Assembly (NCBI RefSeq): GCF_003346865.1
Contig: NZ_QDKL01000002.1
Location: 310,001-374,000 of the forward strand
DNA length: 64,000 nt
Direction: 5' to 3'
From: Halobacteriovorax vibrionivorans
Lineage (GTDB): Bacteria > Bdellovibrionota > Bacteriovoracia > Bacteriovoracales > Bacteriovoracaceae
Of the stretch, positions 55,242-63,450 are shown piece by piece (the first letter of the stretch is position 1; each line of letters begins with the position of its first letter). The notes under the pieces are model-generated. The model made no database searches. It had not been told where the DNA came from and saw only the letters and a program-made list of their open reading frames with translations. Made by a program: the position numbers and the translations under genes.

Positions 55242-55264
55242 AAAGGCTCCTTACGGAGCCTTTT
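55242..55264. terminator. Bidirectional intrinsic terminator
   Basis: AAAGGCTCC (55242-55250) pairs with GGAGCCTTT (55255-55263) around TTAC; A- and T-runs on both sides serve both strands. It separates the hydrolase gene from the convergent CBS gene. Confidence 0.92.
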
Positions 55265-55267
55265 ATT

Positions 55268-55717
55268 TTAGCTTAATTTTTCAAATGCTTTTAAAATATC
55301 TTTTCTTGTAATCATCCCTACTAATTTTCCATCATCAACAACAGGAATTCTTTTAAGGTGCTTAGACATCATTAATTCAACAACGCCATTTAGAGTATTT
55401 TCACTTGTGACTGTAACAACATTATGACTCATTACATCTGCTAAAGTCTTATTCTTAGACTTCTTATATACATCTTCAACATCTGTTAGATTAAAGTCTT
55501 GCCCAAATAGTCTCTTTATAGAAACAAGAGCATGCGGGATCTCAACTTCTTTACTGATGAAATCAGACTGAGTAACGATTCCAGTAAGAATACCTTCATC
55601 ATTTACAACAGGCATAACACTTATACCTAGTTCAATCATTTTTTTAGCAGCGTCACCAACTGTCTGTGATTCAGTACAAGTTGTTACATCTTTAGTCATA
55701 AAATCTAAAACTTTCAT
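55268..55717 (-). CDS. CBS-domain pair protein
   Basis: The ATG at 55717 follows GAGGTGAAT; a GTG two codons earlier is less likely. The 149-residue protein is two CBS domains and nothing else: residues 1-60 (VLDFMTKDVTTCTESQTVGDAAKKM, ending GIVTQSDFI) and 85-149 (VMSHNVVTVTSENTLNGVVELM, ending GMITRKDILKAF). Such stand-alone pairs bind adenosine nucleotides and sense energy state or regulate partners. The partner is unknown; the gene is alone between two terminated units. Confidence 0.92.
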   Translation of the reverse strand: MKVLDFMTKDVTTCTESQTVGDAAKKMIELGISVMPVVNDEGILTGIVTQSDFISKEVEIPHALVSIKRLFGQDFNLTDVEDVYKKSKNKTLADVMSHNVVTVTSENTLNGVVELMMSKHLKRIPVVDDGKLVGMITRKDILKAFEKLS

Positions 55718-55931
55718 ATTCACCTCATTTGAGTTTTAATGCCCCCCTATTTTAACTCAAACTCTAGTTTTATTCCACATTTATGAACACAGGCACCAAA
55801 GTAGCATTTTTTCCTGACAAATATCTTACAATTACCTGACCAAATAACACTACAATTAAATTGACACGGATACCGACTGACTTTAAGCTATTCTAATACG
55901 TCGAGAATTATGCCAAGGAGTTAACTAGCTA

Positions 55932-56990
55932 ATGCTAATTGTATATATCGTAATCTCAATTGGGGTTTCATTTCTGTGTTCCATCATGGAGGCCGTTCTT
56001 CTCTCAATTACTCCAAATTTTATTCTCGCTTCAGTTCGTCAAAATAAGGGATTTGCTAATTCTCTAAAGAAATATGCATCAAATAAAGACGAAGCGATTT
56101 CAGCAATCTTAACTTTAAATACTTTTGCTCACACTCTCGGTGCAGCAGGTGTAGGTTCTGAATCCATTCAACTTTTCAAAGAAATGGGAATCACTGGGGC
56201 AAACCTAGAGTTTTATCTTTCTGCTGTATCTGTTGTCTTAACACTGGCCATTCTATACTTATCAGAAATTATTCCCAAGTCACTTGGCCACCAACATTGG
56301 AAAAGTCTAACTCCATTCTTACTAAGAGTGTTGCCTCCACTTATTTTCATTCTAAAGCCTGTTCTTGTTATTTCAATGGGACTGATGAAGTTCTTTAAAA
56401 ATGAGCCCTCTCATACGATGAGTCGAGAAGAAGTTGAGTCGATGATTGAGCTGGGTGTTCAGACAAAAGCACTTGCAAAGGATGAGGGTGAATTCTTACG
56501 TGAGTCTCTATTGGCATCTCGTAAAACGATCGATGAAGTCATGACACCGGCCAGAAAGGTTTTTATGGTTAAAACGACTTCAACTATTAAAGAAGTATAT
56601 GACTTAAAGGCACCAGTAACTCGTATTCCATGCTTTGGTGAAACAGTGAACGATATTTGTGGCTATATTCATAAAGAAGATATCGCAAAGAATGTCATTG
56701 AAAAAAACTGTGATAAGCAATTATTTGAAGTGGATATTATGCGACCGATTTCTATAGAAAATTGTCGCACACCTCTTCGAAGTCTATTTAAGAAATTTAT
56801 TCGCGGAAAAGAACATATTGCCATGGTTTCAGATGAGTATGGAACAATTCTTGGTGTCATCACTCTTGAAGATATTGTGGAAACATTCTTTGGTATTGAG
56901 ATTATGGATGAGTTTGATGAAGTTGAAGATCTCCAAGAGCAGGCAAAAGAAGAGATAAAGGCCGAAGTGAAAAAAAAGGAGCACAGTTAA
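55932..56990 (+). CDS. CNNM/CBS transporter-like protein (DUF21)
   Basis: This 352-residue inner-membrane protein begins with a CNNM (DUF21) domain of three to four helices (residues 1-160; SFLCSIMEAVLLSITPNFIL and LYLSEIIPKSLG are typical). A CBS pair follows at about 195-320 (DEVMTPARKVFMV; SDEYGTILGVITLEDIVETFFG). The usual C-terminal CorC_HlyC domain is missing; the protein ends in a short acidic and Lys-rich tail. Members are linked to Mg2+ export or homeostasis. The ribosome site AAGGAG is about 12 bases from the ATG, which is long. The last codons overlap a terminator for the opposite strand. Confidence 0.9.
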   Translation: MLIVYIVISIGVSFLCSIMEAVLLSITPNFILASVRQNKGFANSLKKYASNKDEAISAILTLNTFAHTLGAAGVGSESIQLFKEMGITGANLEFYLSAVSVVLTLAILYLSEIIPKSLGHQHWKSLTPFLLRVLPPLIFILKPVLVISMGLMKFFKNEPSHTMSREEVESMIELGVQTKALAKDEGEFLRESLLASRKTIDEVMTPARKVFMVKTTSTIKEVYDLKAPVTRIPCFGETVNDICGYIHKEDIAKNVIEKNCDKQLFEVDIMRPISIENCRTPLRSLFKKFIRGKEHIAMVSDEYGTILGVITLEDIVETFFGIEIMDEFDEVEDLQEQAKEEIKAEVKKKEHS

Positions 56991-56997
56991 GTGCTCC
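56970..56997 (-). terminator. Intrinsic terminator of the persulfide dioxygenase gene, inside the CNNM gene end
   Basis: Leftward, GGAGCAC (56997-56991) pairs with GTGCTCC (56984-56978) around a six-base loop and is followed by an unbroken T-run (56977-56971). The same bases encode the final KKKEHS and stop codon of the rightward CNNM gene. Confidence 0.88.
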
Positions 56998-57017
56998 TCC
57001 TAAGGAAGAAAGAGAGT

Positions 57018-57884
57018 TTATTCCTTAAAACTGAGAGGCATTTTGAGGTATCTTACCCCATTGGCCTGTGGACGAGGCATATGCCCGCCACGAATATTTA
57101 CTTGAATACTTGGTAATAACAGCTTTGGTGCACTTAGAGTCTTATCACGACTTGTTCTAAAGTTTACGTACTCTTCACGTGTAGTATCTTCTTTTAAATG
57201 AATATTACTCTTCTTATTCTCACCAATGGTACTCTTATACTTAAGCTCACGGCCACCTGGCTGATAGTCATGTCCCGTATATACATTAGTATCATCTGGT
57301 AATGCATATAGCTTATTCTTTACAGAATCATAAAGTGCATTTGCATCTCCACCAGGAAAGTCACAACGGCCAGTACCATAATCTGGCATAAAGAGGGCAT
57401 CTCCAGTAAAGACATTATTGCCAATGACAAATGAAGAACACGCTGGAGTATGGCCAGGAGTAAAGATCGTACTAATCTCAATAGAGCCTGCATGGATAGG
57501 TTTATCTTCATGCAAGAACTCATCAAAATCCTCTAGCTTTAGCTCCTCTAGCATATTGAAATGTTTTCCAAAAACATCTTGAACAATTTTTATATTTTCA
57601 TTTATTGCAACTTTAACGTTTGGAAAAAAGTCTTTTAACTTTAAAGCTCCAGTTAAGTGATCTGCGTGAGCATGAGTTTCAAGAACATAATGTAGCTTAA
57701 GCCCTGCATCTTTAATAAAGTTCGTAACTTTTTCAACTGATTCAAAGCTTATAGAAGATGATGCCTGATCATAATCAAGAACTGGATCAATTATAACTGC
57801 ATCCTTCGTTTCTTTATCGTAGACGACATAAGTAAGGGTATAAGTTAGTTCATCAAAAAATGTTTCAATTTTTAAATTATCCAT
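57018..57884 (-). CDS. Persulfide dioxygenase-like MBL-fold hydrolase (ETHE1/Blh type)
   Basis: This 288-residue metallo-beta-lactamase-fold protein has the metal motif ETHAHADHLTG (His71, His73, Asp75, His76), FTPGHTPACSSFVIG, and VFTGDALFMPDYGTGRCDFPGG (the last quoted in two parts by pattern), all characteristic of ETHE1-like persulfide dioxygenases and the Blh proteins near sulfide genes. It would oxidise glutathione or other persulfides to sulfite. A TauE/SafE exporter gene is divergent from it, which would remove the sulfite made. The ribosome site AGGAGG is optimal. A perfect FNR box lies in the shared promoter. Confidence 0.9.
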   Translation of the reverse strand: MDNLKIETFFDELTYTLTYVVYDKETKDAVIIDPVLDYDQASSSISFESVEKVTNFIKDAGLKLHYVLETHAHADHLTGALKLKDFFPNVKVAINENIKIVQDVFGKHFNMLEELKLEDFDEFLHEDKPIHAGSIEISTIFTPGHTPACSSFVIGNNVFTGDALFMPDYGTGRCDFPGGDANALYDSVKNKLYALPDDTNVYTGHDYQPGGRELKYKSTIGENKKSNIHLKEDTTREEYVNFRTSRDKTLSAPKLLLPSIQVNIRGGHMPRPQANGVRYLKMPLSFKE

Positions 57885-57925
57885 AAGTTCCTCCTACACT
57901 AGAATAAATAAATTTCTAGTAAAAG

Positions 57926-57945
57926 ACATTGATTCCCATCAATGT
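57926..57945. promoter_or_regulatory. Perfect FNR/CRP-type box in a divergent promoter
   Basis: ACATTGAT-TCCC-ATCAATGT contains TTGAT-N4-ATCAA, the exact FNR consensus. Rightward, TATACT (57965-57970) puts the start of transcription near 57977; leftward, TATTCT (57906-57901) puts it near 57894. The box centre (57935.5) is then at -41.5 for both promoters, the standard place for activation by FNR-family proteins. Confidence 0.75.
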
Positions 57946-57990
57946 TTAAGAAAATTTTATCTACTATACTAATTAAAGGAGGAATAATTC

Positions 57991-58728
57991 ATGGCCTATC
58001 TACTCGCACTTATAGCTGGAACAACTTTAGGACTTCTCGGAGGAGGAGGATCAATTCTAGTGGTTCCCATTCTAGTCTACATTGTTAAAGTTGACCCTAA
58101 AATTGCAATTACAATGTCTCTTGCTATTGTCGGTTTGACTGGATTCATGGGGACTTTCCGTCATTATAAGAATGGAAATGTACTTGTGAAGTTGGCCTTT
58201 CAATTTGGTGCCATGACCATGCTTTCAACGTATCTTGGAACCTACTTAGCAAAGTTTCTAACTGGTCAGATGCAATTATTTATCTTTGCTGGAATTATGC
58301 TTCTTGCTTCAATTTCAATGCTTAAAAATGGTAAAGAAGTTAAAATTAAAAATACATCTAATTTAACTATATTCTTAGCGGCCAGTGTCGTAGGAATTGT
58401 CACAGGTTTAATTGGTGTTGGAGGTGGTTTTCTTATTGTACCAGCTCTAGTGAACTTCTTTCATGTAGACATGAAAAAAGCAGTGGGTACTTCCCTTCTC
58501 ATTATTGCAATAAACTCATTGATTGGGTTTGTAGGAAATATTATTAACTCCCCTGGCCTAGAACTTGATTATCAATTTATTGCGATTTTCACAGCTCTTG
58601 CAATTGTTGGATCTCAAATAGGATCAGCACTTACTCATAAATTGCCACAAGAGAAGCTAAAAAAGATTTTTGGCTACTTCTTAATTGTAATGGGTGCTTT
58701 TATGATTATTCGCGAAACTCTTCTTTAA
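57991..58728 (+). CDS. TauE/SafE-family sulfite or sulfur-anion exporter
   Basis: This 245-residue membrane protein has seven to eight helices in two repeats, each with the family glycine-rich signature: GLLGGGGSILVVPILVY near residue 14 and GLIGVGGGFLIVPALVNFF near 145. TauE/SafE proteins move sulfite, sulfoacetate or other organosulfur anions across the inner membrane. It is divergent from the persulfide dioxygenase gene, sharing a promoter region and FNR box, so export of sulfite is the natural reading. The ribosome site AAAGGAGG is excellent. Its 3' end overlaps the convergent SRPBCC gene by 48 bases. Confidence 0.9.
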   Translation: MAYLLALIAGTTLGLLGGGGSILVVPILVYIVKVDPKIAITMSLAIVGLTGFMGTFRHYKNGNVLVKLAFQFGAMTMLSTYLGTYLAKFLTGQMQLFIFAGIMLLASISMLKNGKEVKIKNTSNLTIFLAASVVGIVTGLIGVGGGFLIVPALVNFFHVDMKKAVGTSLLIIAINSLIGFVGNIINSPGLELDYQFIAIFTALAIVGSQIGSALTHKLPQEKLKKIFGYFLIVMGAFMIIRETLL

Positions 58729-59217
58729 CTTATAAAGATACTTTTTCATAAGAAGAGAATAGAGTTTTACCACAACTTCAGGTTTAGCATTAAAGCCAAA
58801 AGTTTCTTTAATCATACGTTTATCAAAATCAACAACATAAGAAAAAGTTGTTCCATTTTGTGTTTCCTCAAATAAGCGGTTACTTCTTAAAAAGTATGGA
58901 TTTGATTTTACAGTCTCAAATAGTGCCTGATGAGGATAGTCTAGCTTAATTAGCTCAGTTGTCGTTATAAAATGCTTTCTTATTCCAATCCAAGCATCTT
59001 CCCTAAAAATACTTCCTTCTTTAAGATGACGAGTATTCGTTGTCATCTCATTTACTTCACTTCTCCAAATATGATCATTCATAGGATCTGCAACAAATTC
59101 AAAAACCTCTTCAATAGGTGCATCGATTTCAATACTTCCTACAACTTGAACAGTCTCAATTGCATATGTAAATGTTGATATTAATAAGGCCACTAAAATA
59201 TAGTTAAGATTTTTCAT
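58681..59217 (-). CDS. Exported SRPBCC (polyketide cyclase-like) protein
   Basis: This 178-residue protein has a short signal peptide (MKNLNYILVALLISTFTYA) and then a START/SRPBCC fold: GSIEIDAPIEEVFEFVADPMNDHIW is the usual beginning, with a C-terminal helix at about 150-170. The fold binds hydrophobic ligands. An exported member is less common than cytoplasmic ones. It is the last gene of the leftward run that starts with the deoxyhypusine-synthase-like gene, 18 bases after the previous stop. Its 3' end is antisense to the end of the TauE/SafE gene. Confidence 0.75.
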   Translation of the reverse strand: MKNLNYILVALLISTFTYAIETVQVVGSIEIDAPIEEVFEFVADPMNDHIWRSEVNEMTTNTRHLKEGSIFREDAWIGIRKHFITTTELIKLDYPHQALFETVKSNPYFLRSNRLFEETQNGTTFSYVVDFDKRMIKETFGFNAKPEVVVKLYSLLMKKYLYKLKKSFANNHKSTHYN

Positions 59218-59235
59218 GTTAAAATGATGGCAGGC

Positions 59236-59610
59236 TTAGCGAGATGTGGCAAGTTTCCCAGACAAATGTAAGAATAATTGAATAATGGCCACACTTAAGA
59301 AGGCACTTAGTCCTAGCGCCCCTCCATACCCCTTTAACAGAGGGACTAAATAATGAAAGAAAATTGCAAATATGATTGAACTAATCGTTACTGTAATATT
59401 ATGCATTCGACTAGGACAACTCATCCCCACAAAAGAGGCGCCAAAGAAGACAATGGATAATAATTCATAATTTGGTGTTAGCAAATAAAGAATACCATAT
59501 GCAATAAGACTTAAAAGAGCTGATGATCTTATTATTCCAAACGCTTTAAGTTGTGAAAGCTGAAATGTTGAAATTCCTGCAATAATAGAAATAATTATTG
59601 AAGAGATCAT
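59236..59610 (-). CDS. Small integral membrane protein B of a tandem pair
   Basis: This 124-residue protein consists of about four membrane helices. It looks related to the 118-residue protein encoded just upstream: compare FFGASFVGMSCPSRMHN with YSGSFAGMCSSELVSN, and GYGGALGLSAFLSVA with GFGGKLGTIAFVSVA. The two start/stop codons overlap as ATGA, so they are translationally coupled and may form a heteromeric membrane complex. I do not recognise the family. Confidence 0.7.
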   Translation of the reverse strand: MISSIIISIIAGISTFQLSQLKAFGIIRSSALLSLIAYGILYLLTPNYELLSIVFFGASFVGMSCPSRMHNITVTISSIIFAIFFHYLVPLLKGYGGALGLSAFLSVAIIQLFLHLSGKLATSR

Positions 59611-59963
59611 ATAATACTCCCCTTAATTAAATAAAAGAGAGCAACACTCACAAAAGCGATAGTACCGAGTTTTCCACCAAAGCCTTGAAAAAGTTTGAGT
59701 GAGTAGAGATAGATTACAGCTCCAATTAATGAAATCCCAAATATCTCCCAATAATTAGAAACTAATTCACTAGAACACATCCCTGCAAAGCTTCCACTAT
59801 AAATGGCCGCACGCATATTTGAATTCACAGGAAGAAAACTTCCAATAAGTCCCACTGAAGCAGATGCTAAAACGGGAGACCAACCGGCCTTTGAATGGAG
59901 GATAAAACAAAAAAGGCATCCTAAAAAGAATGCCCCTAGCTTATATAGAAATCGTATTCTCAT
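59607..59963 (-). CDS. Small integral membrane protein A of a tandem pair
   Basis: This 118-residue protein has three to four membrane helices and conserved small-residue motifs (SGSFAGMCS, GFGGKLGT) that are repeated in its downstream neighbour. It starts 25 bases after the deoxyhypusine-synthase-like gene with an AGAAGGG ribosome site, so it is part of the same operon. The family and function are unknown; a transporter or channel made from two half-size subunits is one possibility. Confidence 0.7.
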   Translation of the reverse strand: MRIRFLYKLGAFFLGCLFCFILHSKAGWSPVLASASVGLIGSFLPVNSNMRAAIYSGSFAGMCSSELVSNYWEIFGISLIGAVIYLYSLKLFQGFGGKLGTIAFVSVALFYLIKGSII

Positions 59964-59988
59964 GCCCTTCTATCTTAGAGCAATGATC

Positions 59989-60954
59989 TTAGTTTTCCAA
60001 CACGTAATGAAAAACTAGTGGTGCAACGATTGTCGCATCAGATTCGATAATGAATCTTGGAGTCTTAGAAGATAGTTTACCCCAAGTAATTTTCTCGTTT
60101 GGTACAGCTCCAGAATAAGAACCATAACTTGTTGTTGAATCAGAGATTTGGCAAAAGTATGACCAAAGAGGAACATCATCTTCCATATCTTGATTAAGCA
60201 TTGGTACAACACAAATTGGGAAGTCACCTGCAATTCCACCACCGATTTGGAAGAAGCCAATGCCGCTATCTCCACAATTTTCTGGATACCACTTAGCAAG
60301 GAACATCATATATTCAATTCCATTTTTAACGAGTGACGGCTCAAGCTCTCCTGTTAGACAGTAAGAAGCAAAGATATTTGCTGTTGTTGAATCTTCCCAA
60401 CCAGGAACGATAATTGGTAGGTTCTTTTCACAAGCTGCCATCATCCAAGAATTCTTAGCATCTGTTTCAAATTCTTTGGCAAAATCTTCTCGGCGAAGGA
60501 TGCGATATAAGAACTCGTGTGGAAAAAGCCTCTCACCTGCTTTTGCAGCATTTGACCACTCTTCAAAAAGATATTTTTGTAACTTTCTAAAAGCTGTTTC
60601 CTCAGGAATACAAGTATCTGTTACGCGGTTAAAGCCTTGTGCTAGAAGCTCCTCTTCTTCCTCTGGACTTAGGTCTCTATAATTTGGAATACGCTTATAG
60701 TGATTGTATGCGATTAAGTTCATGATATCTTCTTCAAGGTTTGCACCAGTACAAGAGATTATTTGAACTTTATCTTGGCGGATCATTTCAGCAAGACTGA
60801 CACCTAACTCTGCTGTGCTCATAGCACCAGCAAGAGTGATCATCATCTTCTTCCCACTCTTTAAATGATCAACATATGCCTTTGATGCATCAACAAGTGA
60901 AGCGGCATTAAAGTGACGATAATTGTTACTAAAAAATTGGGCCATTGTGCTCAT
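59989..60954 (-). CDS. Deoxyhypusine synthase-like protein
   Basis: This 321-residue protein is a bacterial member of the deoxyhypusine synthase family. The NAD-dependent fold is seen in MMITLAGAMSTAELGVSLAEMI and IISCTGANLEEDI. The active-site lysine of the eukaryotic enzyme aligns with Lys293 in ITWGKLS, within SYSGAVPNEKITWGKL. Eukaryotic enzymes move an aminobutyl group from spermidine to eIF5A, which bacteria lack; bacterial relatives are linked to polyamines such as homospermidine. It leads an operon with two small membrane proteins and an exported SRPBCC protein. GGAG is well placed before the ATG. Confidence 0.85.
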   Translation of the reverse strand: MSTMAQFFSNNYRHFNAASLVDASKAYVDHLKSGKKMMITLAGAMSTAELGVSLAEMIRQDKVQIISCTGANLEEDIMNLIAYNHYKRIPNYRDLSPEEEEELLAQGFNRVTDTCIPEETAFRKLQKYLFEEWSNAAKAGERLFPHEFLYRILRREDFAKEFETDAKNSWMMAACEKNLPIIVPGWEDSTTANIFASYCLTGELEPSLVKNGIEYMMFLAKWYPENCGDSGIGFFQIGGGIAGDFPICVVPMLNQDMEDDVPLWSYFCQISDSTTSYGSYSGAVPNEKITWGKLSSKTPRFIIESDATIVAPLVFHYVLEN

Positions 60955-61026
60955 AATAATTCTCCAGAGAAAGCCTAAATAGAACGAGACTTATTACACC
61001 ATATTATGGATTCAAGTCTACATAAA

Positions 61027-62211
61027 TTAATCAAAAATATTATAATTCGAAGAATACATTAAACCAAAGACTTTACTGCCTGAATTAGAAGTACTCTTTT
61101 CATCTTCATAATAGACTCCAAAGATTGGACTTGTCTTTCGATTGGCCAATTTAAAGCCAAACGAGAATTGATAAGTGCGTCCTGTATTTTCCTCATCTGT
61201 AGACTCATTGACGGTATCAATTTGTCGATACTGGAGTCCAAAAAGATATGAATAAGTCGATCCTTTAAAAACTCTGTTGGTAGGTAGCTTAAGTTCAGGT
61301 GAGCGCAGGCCAAATTTTATCAAAACATCATCAGAGAAATTGGCCCTATTTCGGTCTTCATTTCTTGAAATATTAATATCAATATTTTTCAGATCATAAA
61401 ATAGATCAACAGAGGGGGCCCAGTTAGCACTTAAATAACTATAGCCTAAGTTTAGGCTTGTATTGCTTTTGTAGTCCGGTTTATTTTCACTTTTCAAGCG
61501 AATAACATCACCACTACCATCTTCTAATAGAAAAGTTTCAGTTCGTGAGGAAGAGGAATACTTAATACCAGGAAAGTCCAGACCTGCACTAAAGAAATGC
61601 CTCTCTTCTTTATAAGAAGCACTTATAATGGAGTTTATAATAATAAACTTTGTAATATTATTAGTCGTTTGAAGAAAAGTGTTACCACCACTTCCCCCTT
61701 CAAAAGTTGAAAAAGTTTTACTACCTTGTATCTCAAGGCTGAAACTTGCCCCCAGTGAGAACCTTTCATATTTCTTAGCAACAGAGATCCCAAGAACTGT
61801 TTCTTCAAATTGTACATTGGCCTTACCGCCGCCACTAATACTTGGAATATTCAAGTCAAATTGCCCGTTATTTGTACCAGAGTAAGTTACAAAATTTGTA
61901 AATGTTAAACCAAAGAGCTCTCCAGCAAACCCGGTAAAGTATGGAATGAACTGACTCTCAAAACTACTTCCCGTCCCTTCAAGTTCGCTATCTCCAATTG
62001 AGCCAATCTCTTGACGCGTATAAATTAGACCAAAGTAAATCTTTATATCGTCATATTTAGTAAAGGCCGTGGCAGATGGAAAAACGAGTGCGGCCCCAAT
62101 ATCTCCCGGACGTGATGTCGTATTTCCAAGAAATCCAGACTCGTGACCAATTGGAAGCCCCAAGCAAGAAAAGCAAATAAACGTAAGTATTACTAACTTA
62201 TGAGAATTCAT
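61027..62211 (-). CDS. Outer-membrane beta-barrel protein of unknown family
   Basis: I use the ATG at 62211; the frame runs back to a TTG at 62241, and neither has a clear ribosome site. The 394-residue product has a signal segment (MNSHKLVILTFICFSCLG) and strand-rich sequence with alternating aromatics to the C-terminus. GNTTSRPGDIGAALVFPSATAF near the mature N-terminus recalls the N-terminal hatch of FadL-type porins, but the match is weak. It is divergent from the imelysin gene, and the shared intergenic region contains the candidate iron operator, so it may be co-regulated. Confidence 0.65.
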   Translation of the reverse strand: MNSHKLVILTFICFSCLGLPIGHESGFLGNTTSRPGDIGAALVFPSATAFTKYDDIKIYFGLIYTRQEIGSIGDSELEGTGSSFESQFIPYFTGFAGELFGLTFTNFVTYSGTNNGQFDLNIPSISGGGKANVQFEETVLGISVAKKYERFSLGASFSLEIQGSKTFSTFEGGSGGNTFLQTTNNITKFIIINSIISASYKEERHFFSAGLDFPGIKYSSSSRTETFLLEDGSGDVIRLKSENKPDYKSNTSLNLGYSYLSANWAPSVDLFYDLKNIDINISRNEDRNRANFSDDVLIKFGLRSPELKLPTNRVFKGSTYSYLFGLQYRQIDTVNESTDEENTGRTYQFSFGFKLANRKTSPIFGVYYEDEKSTSNSGSKVFGLMYSSNYNIFD

Positions 62212-62288
62212 AGACAAAATTAAAACACTTAAAGTAAACAAAGTCTATTTACTATAAAAATTAAACTTTATTGTTGAAGTAACATACT

Positions 62289-62309
62289 GTTTGAGGTATC
62301 AAACCAATG
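62289..62309 (+). promoter_or_regulatory. Candidate iron-type operator, copy 2 (GTTTGA-N4-TCAAAC)
   Basis: The core palindrome is GTTTGAGGTATCAAAC (62289-62304). The extended site GTTTGA-GG-TATCAAACCA-A-TG matches the copy at 24394-24414 at 18 of 21 bases, in the same orientation to its gene. It ends 52 bases before the imelysin start codon. It may also act on the divergent beta-barrel gene. Confidence 0.55.
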
Positions 62310-62361
62310 TTTTAAAACATAACCTTTTGTACAAGCAATATAACAAACAAAGGATCTAACA

Positions 62362-63450
62362 ATGATTAAAAAGTCTATCTTATCGATTTCACTAGGTTTT
62401 GGCCTAAGTATCTCTGCAGCTACGACAACACAAACTGTAATTAATAATTATGCTGATCTCGTTTACAGCACTTATTCTGACTCACTTGATAGAGCTGTTG
62501 TTCTTCAAGAAGACGTTGAATTCTTTATTTCAAACCCAGGGGTTATGACTCTAGAGATGGCCAGAGAATCATGGAAGCAAGCAAGAGCTCCATATGGCCA
62601 ATCTGAAGTTTTTAGATTCTACAATGGACCAATTGATAGTGATCAAGGCCCAGAGGGACTTTTAAATGCATGGCCTCTAGATGAAGCATATATCGATTAT
62701 GTTGAAGGTGCTCCAAATGCAGGTATCGTAAATAATGTTGCTGACTATCCTGTAATTACGAAAGACCTACTTTCTTCTTTAAATGAATTAAATGGTGAGA
62801 AGAATATCTCAACAGGATATCATGCAATTGAATTCCTACTTTGGGGACAAGACCTTTCTGCAACTGGTCCAGGTAATCGCTCATATACTGACTATGTAAT
62901 TGGCCTTGGGCAAAATGCTCAAAGACGTGCAACTTACCTATCTGTAGCAACAGATCTTCTTATTGATCATCTTCAAACTCTTGTTGATGCATGGGAGCCT
63001 AATAAGAATAATTATAGAGCTGAATTTGTAGCTAAGAATCAAAAAGAAGCTCTTAATAATATCCTTGCAGGAATGATCTATATGTCAGGTGACGAATTAT
63101 CTGGTGAAAGAATGTTCGTAGCTTGGGAGACAATGGGACAAGAAGATGAGCACTCATGTTTCTCAGATATGACTCACATGGATATTCAGTGGAACTTCTG
63201 GGGTGTCGCAAATATCCTAAAGGCAACGGGAATTCTAAGCCTAACTGAAAACACAGTTTTATCAGATGCAATTAATACTCGAGTTGCAAAGATCAACAAA
63301 ATGCTAGCAGGTCTCCCTGTACCATTTGATCAAGCAATTCTTGATGAAAATGCTAGAGTTGATATCCTAGCTTCTATTGAAGAAATGGAAGAGCTTGCCA
63401 TTGAACTTGTTGAACTATCTGAAGAATTAGAGACTCCAGTACAGTGGTAA
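62362..63450 (+). CDS. Imelysin-family iron-regulated protein (M75-type)
   Basis: This 362-residue exported protein has a signal peptide (MIKKSILSISLGFGLSISA). The imelysin signature is STGYHAIEFLLWGQD near residues 150-165, containing the GxHxxE motif that binds metal. The all-helical domain continues through DHLQTLVDAWEP and GMIYMSGDELSGERMFVA. Family members are iron-regulated periplasmic or surface proteins thought to take part in iron or haem uptake; peptidase activity is doubtful for most. A di-haem DUF1111 gene overlaps its end, a pairing often seen with imelysins. AAAGGA precedes the ATG. Confidence 0.92.
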   Translation: MIKKSILSISLGFGLSISAATTTQTVINNYADLVYSTYSDSLDRAVVLQEDVEFFISNPGVMTLEMARESWKQARAPYGQSEVFRFYNGPIDSDQGPEGLLNAWPLDEAYIDYVEGAPNAGIVNNVADYPVITKDLLSSLNELNGEKNISTGYHAIEFLLWGQDLSATGPGNRSYTDYVIGLGQNAQRRATYLSVATDLLIDHLQTLVDAWEPNKNNYRAEFVAKNQKEALNNILAGMIYMSGDELSGERMFVAWETMGQEDEHSCFSDMTHMDIQWNFWGVANILKATGILSLTENTVLSDAINTRVAKINKMLAGLPVPFDQAILDENARVDILASIEEMEELAIELVELSEELETPVQW

